Assembly (NCBI GenBank): GCA_049515555.1
Contig: JBEKTY010000125.1
Coordinates: forward strand, 1-24,139
Source of the DNA: JBEKTY01 sp049515555
Lineage (GTDB): Bacteria > Planctomycetota > Planctomycetia > Pirellulales > Thermoguttaceae
Length of the DNA stretch: 24,139 bases
Direction of reading: 5' to 3'
In this document: positions 8,273 to 13,230 of the stretch, piece after piece
Layout of the letters: every line of letters begins with the position of its first letter
Position numbering within the stretch: the first letter of the stretch is position 1
Program-made: the position numbers and the translations under genes
The notes under the pieces: generated by a model
Databases searched by the model: none
What the model was told of the DNA's origin: nothing
What the model saw: only the letters and a program-made list of their open reading frames with translations

Positions 8273-8487
8273 CACCTCTAACCCCAGCCACGGCAAAGCG
8301 TTGCGCCGTTGCACGAGTCGTCGCGGAGAAACGTGTCGGCTCGCCCGGCTGAGTGCCGATAAAGATTATATGGCCCTGCCGGGTTCAGGTGCCTTGTAAC
8401 CGGGGACTGCCCTGATTTTCACGGGCGGCACGTAGCGTGTCCCTGAAAACGGGACCGTCCCCTTCGGCCGCAGGGAGGAGTTCGGCC

Positions 8488-9066
8488 ATGACTATTAGGT
8501 GGCTCGGCGTGGTCGCCAGGGTGCTCGTGGCGGCGGCCTGTGCCGCCCCCGCCTGCGCCGAAGGCATAGGCGACTTCTTTAGCAGCATCAACCGTGACAT
8601 CAAACGCCGCAATTGCTGGCCGCTGCCGTTCGTCTATGGCGACCGCCAGGCGGCACGCGAGCCGCAATCCATCATGGTTTGCAACGGTTGGGAGCGGCAG
8701 AACATGCTCTCGGATGTCCATTTCGAGGCCGGCGGAACCCAACTTACCGAAGCCGGACGACTCAAGGTCCTGGCGATCCTCAACGATACGGCCGAGCAGC
8801 ACCGCATGGTCTATGTCCACCGCGCCGCCAACGTGCAGGAAACGAGCGTGCGGATTCGGACTGCCCAGCTATTCGTGGCCCAATCGGCCTACGGCGGCCA
8901 GTTGGCCCCCGTGCTGGAAACGAACCGCTCCGACTACGGCAGCCCCGCCGAACGCGTGGACCTGATCAATCGCAAGGCCCTGGCCGCCTCGCCCGACCCG
9001 AAGCTCCCGCAGGCCGGCGGCTCGGGCAGCAGCAGCGGCGGTGGCGGCGGCAGCGGTGGCCATTGA
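8488..9066 (+). CDS. Secreted hypothetical protein, weakly OmpA-like
   Basis: The 192-residue product starts at ATG 8488 with GGGAGGAG upstream. The first 25 residues form a signal peptide (positive start MTIR, hydrophobic core ending APACA, likely cleavage before EGIGDFF), so it is exported. A middle stretch, LSDVHFEAGGTQLTEAGRLK followed by a strand containing HRMVYVHRA (about residues 72-110), recalls the OmpA/MotB peptidoglycan-binding pattern of F-x-x-G-x-x-x-L-T-x-x-G, but the match is loose. The tail is Gly/Ser-rich (GSGSSSGGGGGSGGH). Its place after tadABC suggests a cell-envelope role for the Tad system, perhaps like TadD or an OmpA-like Tad partner; this is inference. The open frame upstream to 8437 is not used. 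Confidence 0.7.
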   Translation: MTIRWLGVVARVLVAAACAAPACAEGIGDFFSSINRDIKRRNCWPLPFVYGDRQAAREPQSIMVCNGWERQNMLSDVHFEAGGTQLTEAGRLKVLAILNDTAEQHRMVYVHRAANVQETSVRIRTAQLFVAQSAYGGQLAPVLETNRSDYGSPAERVDLINRKALAASPDPKLPQAGGSGSSSGGGGGSGGH

Positions 9067-9114
9067 GCCCCGGGTGGCCTTCAGATAGCTTGCCCTCGAC
9101 CCCGCCGAGTTCAC

Positions 9115-9763
9115 CGGCCCGTTGATTTAATCCGGGGGCCCATATTCCGTAAATGCGAGTTATGGGAAGCCGAGTACGACGGCACCCGCGGCCGGCCGCC
9201 CATCCCGCCCTGGGGCATGGCGGGAGTGATCCTGTACGGGATGATGCGCGGCATCCGCTCCAGTCGCATGCTGGAGTACCTTTGCGGTCACAACATCGAC
9301 TACCTGTGGCTGGTCGAGGGCCGGAGCATCGATTACAGCACGATTTGCAAGTTCCGCACCCGTTTCCGTGAACCCTTGAAAGACCTGTTCCGGCAAGTGG
9401 TCAGGTTGGGGATGCGGATGGGTTTGGTAACGCTGGTGAAGGTGGCCTTCGATGGCACGCGGGTGAAGGCCAATGCCAGCCGCTTTCATACCTGGACGGC
9501 GGAAAAGCTGGAAGCGGCTATGAAGGAGTTGGAGGCCCTGTTCGATGGGGCGATGGCCGAAACAACAAACTAGGCGGGGCGCGAAGAATGGAGAGGGAGC
9601 ATCCCGCCATGAAATGGGTAGTGGCTGGTTGTCGGGTCCACCGGCAGTAGTGGAGGTTGTACAGGGCGATGCCGCCCGAGCATCCAAAACGGTGAAAGAC
9701 CGCAAAAAAATGAGCGTAAGCGACCGACATCGCGCTCTGGAAATCGACTAAATCAACGGGCCG
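9115..9763 (+). mobile_element. Deleted IS element with 18-bp terminal inverted repeats
   Basis: The left end CGGCCCGTTGATTTAATC (9115-9132) and right end GACTAAATCAACGGGCCG (9746-9763) are inverted repeats matching at 17 of 18 positions. They enclose 613 bases holding an IS1182-type transposase fragment. A full element of this family is roughly 1.5-2 kb, so this looks like an internally deleted, non-autonomous copy. No target-site duplication is evident at the borders. Confidence 0.65.
9136..9573 (+). pseudogene. IS1182-type transposase fragment, N-terminal half
   Basis: In frame from about 9136 the sequence reads FRKCELWEAEYDGTRGRPPI, then IRSSRMLEYLCGHNIDYLWL, IDYSTICKFRTRF and VAFDGTRVKANASRF. 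These are hallmarks of the DUF772/InsH-like N-terminal domain of IS1182/IS5-type transposases. VAFDGT carries the first catalytic Asp, while the other two acidic residues and the whole C-terminal half are missing. The frame ends at TAG 9571-9573. The first 40-60 residues of the family also appear to be missing, because the left inverted repeat lies just upstream. It cannot encode an active enzyme. Confidence 0.82.
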
Positions 9764-9812
9764 ATTCGTATGGGACAAGCCCGGCGCAATCCCACCAAGA
9801 CTTTCAAAGGAT

Positions 9813-9818
9813 TATAAT
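9813..9818 (+). promoter_or_regulatory. Perfect TATAAT box upstream of oxidoreductase gene
   Basis: TATAAT at 9813-9818 lies about 68 bases before the oxidoreductase start. No good -35 is seen, so it is only a candidate -10 element. Confidence 0.4.
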
Positions 9819-9885
9819 GGTGGGGTTCTCCGCTCGACCCACCCTACAAACCTACTACTTTTCCAATCTCAGAAAGGACCGCAGC

Positions 9886-11232
9886 ATGAGCCACGCAAAA
9901 CGTTCCCACACAGATCAATCGCGCCGCCGATTCCTGCACCGCTCGGGCGGTCTGCTGGCCGGCGCCGCCTTGGCCGGCAGCATTTCAACGCGGGCCTACG
10001 CCGGCGAGGACAACACCATCCGCGTCGCACTTGTCGGCTGCGGCGGGCGGGGCACCGGCGCCGCCGCCCAGGCCCTCAGCACCAGGGGTCCCACCAAGCT
10101 CTGGGCCATGGCCGATTTCTTCGATAACCGCTTGCAGTCCAGCCTGAAGAACCTGTCGGCCCAGTTGGCCCCGCAGGTCGAAGTGCCCAAGGAGCGGCAG
10201 TTCACCGGGCTGGACGCCTACCGCAAGGCCATCGACGCCCTACGGCCCGGCGACGTGGTGCTGCTGGCCACGCCACCCGGCTTCCGACCCATCCACCTGG
10301 AATACGCCGTGGCCCAGGGCCGGCACGTGTTCATGGAGAAATCGTTCGCCGTGGATGCCCCCGGCGTCCGCCGCGTAATGAAGGCGGGCGAAGAGGCGAC
10401 CAAGAAGAACCTCAAAATCGCCGGCGGCCTGATGAGCCGCCATTACAAACCCCTGGAAGACGCCGTCCAGAAAATCCACGACGGCGCCATCGGCAAGGTC
10501 ATTACCCTGTGGGCCTACCGCGAGCATGGGCCCGTCGGCTTCACGCCCAAAGATCCGGGCGAAACCGAGATGGCGCACCAGATTCGCAACTACTCGAACT
10601 TCACCTGGCTCAACGGCAGCTTCCTGCTGGACTGGCTGATCCACAATCTCGACGTGTGCTGCTGGATCAAGGATTCCTGGCCGGTCTCGGCCCAGGGCCA
10701 CGGGGGCCGCCAGGTCCGCACCGAGCCCGATCAGTTGTTCGACCAGTATGCGGTGGAATACACGTTTGCCGACGGCACGCGGCTTTTCGCCCAGGGCCGG
10801 CACATGCAGAACACCTGGGGCTTCTTCGGCAGCATCGTGCACGGGGCCACGGGCTCGGCCATCCTGGGCGAAGGGCAGTCGCAGCCCCGGTTGTACAAGG
10901 GGCACCTGCAAACGCCCGACAACCTGCTCTGGGACTACAAGGGACCGGGCTGCAACCACTACCAGGTCGAGCATGACCTGCTGTTCGACGCCATCCGCCA
11001 CGACAAGCCCTACAACGAGGCGGCGCGCTCGGCCGCGGCCGCCATGACCGGCATCCTGGGCCGCATGGCCTCCGAGTCGGGCCAGTGCATCACTTGGGAC
11101 CAGGCCCTGGCCTCGAACCTGGAGCTGGCGCCGGGCCTGGACCAGTACACCCTGGACTCGCCGGCCCCGGTCATGCCCAACGCCCAAGGCCGCTACCCGG
11201 TCGCCATGCCGGGAATTAGCAAGGTGCTGTAA
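9886..11232 (+). CDS. Tat-exported Gfo/Idh/MocA family oxidoreductase
   Basis: The 448-residue protein begins MSHAKRSHTDQSRRRFLHRS followed by a hydrophobic stretch ending STRAYAG. This is a twin-arginine signal, so the folded enzyme with its NAD(P) cofactor is probably exported. The Rossmann motif VALVGCGGRGTG (residues 47-58) binds the dinucleotide. The usual EKP motif is MEKSFAVD here (Lys152), so the Lys is kept but Pro is replaced by Ser. The C-terminal half is the alpha/beta substrate domain, with WLIHNLDVCCW typical of the His/Asp-containing catalytic helix. Such enzymes oxidise or reduce sugars and cyclitols; the substrate is unknown. ATG 9886 is chosen for the Tat signal and AGAAAGGA upstream, over the open frame from 9817. 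It is monocistronic and converges with hipT. Confidence 0.92.
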   Translation: MSHAKRSHTDQSRRRFLHRSGGLLAGAALAGSISTRAYAGEDNTIRVALVGCGGRGTGAAAQALSTRGPTKLWAMADFFDNRLQSSLKNLSAQLAPQVEVPKERQFTGLDAYRKAIDALRPGDVVLLATPPGFRPIHLEYAVAQGRHVFMEKSFAVDAPGVRRVMKAGEEATKKNLKIAGGLMSRHYKPLEDAVQKIHDGAIGKVITLWAYREHGPVGFTPKDPGETEMAHQIRNYSNFTWLNGSFLLDWLIHNLDVCCWIKDSWPVSAQGHGGRQVRTEPDQLFDQYAVEYTFADGTRLFAQGRHMQNTWGFFGSIVHGATGSAILGEGQSQPRLYKGHLQTPDNLLWDYKGPGCNHYQVEHDLLFDAIRHDKPYNEAARSAAAAMTGILGRMASESGQCITWDQALASNLELAPGLDQYTLDSPAPVMPNAQGRYPVAMPGISKVL

Positions 11233-11239
11233 GCGGGCA

Positions 11240-11263
11240 GGGATTTGGGGATTTAGGGATTTG
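11240..11263. repeat. 8-bp tandem repeat, 3 copies
   Basis: GGGATTTG, GGGATTTA and GGGATTTG lie just after the oxidoreductase stop. Nearby at 11287-11298 is the perfect 12-bp palindrome GTGCCGCGGCAC. Both lie in the 91-base space between the convergent oxidoreductase and hipT genes and may mark a shared transcript end. Confidence 0.7.
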
Positions 11264-11323
11264 GAGTGGTCGGTCCCCTCTCCCGCGTGCCGCGGCACGA
11301 ATGGGACAGGTTAGGGTGAGGGC

Positions 11324-12250
11324 TTACTCCGACAAGACGGCCGTACTTGCGTTTACGATCTCCATGAACCGCTGCTGAAGCTTCTCAGGCAGGAACGACC
11401 TGCCAATTAGCTCAAGCGCCGGTCCGGTCGCAGTGATCTGTTCGGCAAGCAGTCGCTCCGACGCTTTCTTGCTAATCTCGCAGTATTCTGCGAAGTCCAG
11501 CCACGACCGCCGGGTTAGTTTTGCCTTCTTCCCGCCAATTGACAGTGATAAATCGGTGTCCTTGGGAATCACCAGCCGAGTGCATAGCAGATCGTAAGCG
11601 GGGGCTAGCCGACAGATGCCATCGGGACCTATCAAGAGAGATAGATTCTTAAGGTGCTGGTCACCGTTAGCTACCCACCAGGTGAAAAGCAGTATCTTAT
11701 AGAGCTTGCGAATCTCTATTAACGGCTCCGAGGCATATTTTCGCAAGATTCGAACACATAGCTCGCCCGAGCCCCGGTACTTGTCCTTTAGTGGCGATTC
11801 GGAAAGCTGGCAGAAATCTTCAACGTGCAACTTGCTCCCGTCGTCCAGGCGATCGAAGCGTTTTATCACGTAGGCGGGAGTGTGATCCTTCAACCAGACC
11901 AGCCCGAAGGGCGGAGTCTCGATGCCCACCAATGACGCCATGAGCATTGTCACATGCTCGTTCTGCGGCACGGACGAATACCTTGCCGGCTCAGGCTTGA
12001 GTATATAGCGCCCCCCGCGTGGCGAGATCTGAAGCTCGCTCCGGTCGGAAGACAAGGCCAAAGAGACCTTCTCCTGAACCCCGGAAATCGACATCTTCCC
12101 GGCCATTTCAGACGCCAGGCCGTAGAGCGTACTGAGCTCGATGCCATCCAGCCTGGGGAGCCAGCCGACGCCAAACAGCCGCTCCAAACAGACTTGATGG
12201 TAGGAATCTGAGCCGCTTGTCCTCTTCAGGCAAACACCGCACGTCGCCAT
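11324..12250 (-). CDS. hipT: HipT-type Ser/Thr kinase toxin
   Basis: The 308-residue protein is the kinase core of HipA without its N-terminal subdomain, as in the HipT of three-gene HipBST systems. It starts with a Cys-rich segment, C4-x2-C7 then YHQVC (His18, Cys21), common in this family. The Gly-rich loop MSISGVQEK (residues 53-61) contains the S-I-S pair that is autophosphorylated in studied HipT proteins. Lys85 (YILKP) is the likely ATP-binding Lys. NGDQHLKN (195-202, Asp197) is the catalytic loop and PAYD (Asp220) the metal-binding Asp. E. coli HipT phosphorylates tryptophanyl-tRNA synthetase; the target here is unknown. It begins two bases after the hipS stop. Its GC is low for the window (43% over 11641-11700), suggesting acquisition. 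Confidence 0.9.
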   Translation of the reverse strand: MATCGVCLKRTSGSDSYHQVCLERLFGVGWLPRLDGIELSTLYGLASEMAGKMSISGVQEKVSLALSSDRSELQISPRGGRYILKPEPARYSSVPQNEHVTMLMASLVGIETPPFGLVWLKDHTPAYVIKRFDRLDDGSKLHVEDFCQLSESPLKDKYRGSGELCVRILRKYASEPLIEIRKLYKILLFTWWVANGDQHLKNLSLLIGPDGICRLAPAYDLLCTRLVIPKDTDLSLSIGGKKAKLTRRSWLDFAEYCEISKKASERLLAEQITATGPALELIGRSFLPEKLQQRFMEIVNASTAVLSE

Positions 12251-12252
12251 AA

Positions 12253-12609
12253 CTAGCTCGCATCAGCCGGTGCTGGTACTATTTCGACGTCGCCCACGCA
12301 ATCTGAGCAGGTGGCCAACAGCATTCCAAAAGGATCGTCTTTGGAAATCTTGAGCGTCTTCGAAGAGACTTCGAGCAGCCATCCCTCGGGCAGCAAATTC
12401 TCGAAGAATGGGTGCAACCCCTTCCAAACGTACGGCTCAGCCCGTAGCGGAAGTGTTAGAGACACAGGCTTTGCATCCCGCCGCGCCAGCCACTCGGGCG
12501 TGTAGCTGAAACTCGTCTGACCGTAGCTGAAACTCGTCTGACCGTCGAGTTCCTCGATCATTCCGACCAACTCGCCCGCCAACCGCACGGCGCCGACCCG
12601 CTTGCTCAC
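12253..12609 (-). CDS. hipS: HipS-type antitoxin (HipA N-subdomain-1-like)
   Basis: The 118-residue protein corresponds to the N-subdomain 1 that is fused to the kinase in HipA. It contains VGAVRLAGELVGMIEELDG, EWLARRDAKPVSLTLPLR, HPFFENLLPEGWLL (about residues 66-79) and a final KDDPFGMLLAT. In E. coli HipBST the separate HipS neutralises HipT. GTG 12609 overlaps the hipB stop in a GTGA arrangement, and hipT follows after two bases, so all three are likely co-translated. Residues 23-29 and 30-36 are both GQTSFSY because of an exact 21-bp duplication; homologues as I recall them have one copy. The duplication lies in an early strand or loop, so activity may or may not be retained. Confidence 0.87.
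   Translation of the reverse strand: MSKRVGAVRLAGELVGMIEELDGQTSFSYGQTSFSYTPEWLARRDAKPVSLTLPLRAEPYVWKGLHPFFENLLPEGWLLEVSSKTLKISKDDPFGMLLATCSDCVGDVEIVPAPADAS
12503..12544 (-). repeat. Exact 21-bp in-frame tandem duplication in hipS
   Basis: Bases 12503-12523 are identical to 12524-12544. The unit adds seven residues (GQTSFSY) without changing frame, and the lack of any difference between copies points to a recent event. Confidence 0.97.
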
Positions 12610-12857
12610 CGATTAGCCCCTTCGTCTCCTTCGCGTCGCGGCGCCTCGACCGGGCCCAGCATCCGCCCGAAAACGGCCAGTACTCGATTTACGGCATCCA
12701 TCCGAATCCTTGGTTTTCCTCGTTCGAGCTCCGAGATAAGCCGCGTTCCGACGCCGGCCAACTCGCCCAGCTCACGTTGCGACAACCGACTTGCCATCCG
12801 TCTTGCCCGCACGAACGTGCCAACCGCCAGGGGACTTGCCGTAACGGATCTGGTCAT
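12606..12857 (-). CDS. hipB: HipB-like HTH repressor/antitoxin
   Basis: The 83-residue protein has an XRE/HTH_3 helix-turn-helix: RLSQRELGELAGVGTRLISELERGK (split here for reference: RLSQREL at 24-30, ISELERGK at 41-48) followed by LAVFGRMLG, typical of HipB. It is expected to dimerise and repress its own operon. The frame is open back to 12920, but that would read through the first operator, so ATG 12857 (MTRSVTAS) is used; its ribosome site is weak. It is first in the hipB-hipS-hipT operon, and its stop overlaps the hipS start. The palindromes upstream are its likely binding sites. Confidence 0.88.
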   Translation of the reverse strand: MTRSVTASPLAVGTFVRARRMASRLSQRELGELAGVGTRLISELERGKPRIRMDAVNRVLAVFGRMLGPVEAPRREGDEGANR

Positions 12858-12897
12858 ACCCGCGCCACCGCTCAATACGCCCCTATCAGCCGCGTCA

Positions 12898-12911
12898 TTC
12901 CCGATCGGGAA
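12898..12911. promoter_or_regulatory. HipB operator candidate O1
   Basis: TTCCCGATCGGGAA is a perfect 14-bp palindrome. It lies 41 bases upstream of the hipB ATG and just downstream of the -10 box, about +8 to +21 of the predicted transcript, where a bound repressor would block elongation or initiation. Confidence 0.8.
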
Positions 12912-12924
12912 CACAATCAATCAA

Positions 12925-12952
12925 ATTATACCACTCGCCGGCGAAACGGCAA
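12925..12952 (-). promoter_or_regulatory. hipBST promoter
   Basis: On the minus strand there is a perfect TATAAT (12930-12925) preceded at 16 bp by TTGCCG (12952-12947, four of six matches to the -35 consensus). Operators O1 and O2 lie directly on either side. Confidence 0.65.
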
Positions 12953-12960
12953 GCGAATGT

Positions 12961-12976
12961 ATTCCCGATCGGGAAT
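12961..12976. promoter_or_regulatory. HipB operator candidate O2
   Basis: ATTCCCGATCGGGAAT is a perfect 16-bp palindrome containing the same 14-bp core as O1. It lies just upstream of the -35 box. Its centre is 64 bp from that of O1, close to six helical turns, so both sites face nearly the same side of the DNA. Confidence 0.8.
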
Positions 12977-13040
12977 GAACGTCTCCGATGTTCCGGAGGA
13001 ACTTCCTGGCAAAGATCATCACTACGATGAAGACCGGCCA

Positions 13041-13054
13041 TTCCCGATCGGGAA
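13041..13054. promoter_or_regulatory. HipB operator candidate O3
   Basis: This is a third exact copy of TTCCCGATCGGGAA, 79 bp (centre to centre) upstream of O2 and between the hip promoter and the end of the TIR gene. It could serve as an auxiliary looping site. Confidence 0.72.
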
Positions 13055-13154
13055 CGTTCAACCGCGAGGGAAGGCTGAGGAACGGACCGCCCCCCGCCGC
13101 GGCCTGTCGGCGGTCAGCGGCCGGCCGAAGAATAGTCTCGCCTATTTGTAGCCG

Positions 13155-13193
13155 GCACGCGCCGTGTGCCGTCTCCCCGCACACGGCGTGTGC
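13155..13193 (-). terminator. 15-bp inverted repeat after TIR gene
   Basis: GCACGCGCCGTGTGC (13155-13169) and GCACACGGCGTGTGC (13179-13193) pair at 14 of 15 positions around a 9-nt loop. It lies 38 bases beyond the TIR gene stop and upstream of the hip promoter, so it may insulate the two units. There is no T-run. Confidence 0.5.
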
Positions 13194-13230
13194 GGTCTAC
13201 ATTGAACCGCGGAAGCCTCGGCCGATCCCC

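Larger units (their letters stand above)
8123..8487. other. Spacer between tadC and secreted protein gene
   Basis: Apart from the twin hairpins and the CCAAGCC array, this 365-base spacer shows no credible gene. Short open frames here have no ribosome site and no protein-like composition. A GGGAC/GTCCC palindrome lies near 8450-8461. Confidence 0.5.

Noticed and set aside
8390..8470. GGGAC/GTCCC palindromic text before the secreted protein gene
   Set aside because: The stem is short with a 1-base loop and no second element. There is no evidence for an IS200-like end or a riboswitch.
9545..9751. Second open frame overlapping the end of the transposase fragment
   Set aside because: It shows no transposase motifs and is not a frameshifted continuation of the IS1182-type protein.
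11270..11323. CCCTCTCCC...TTAGGGTGAGGG-like text after the oxidoreductase
   Set aside because: It resembles a common dispersed hairpin repeat, but the two arms are too diverged here to form a convincing stem.
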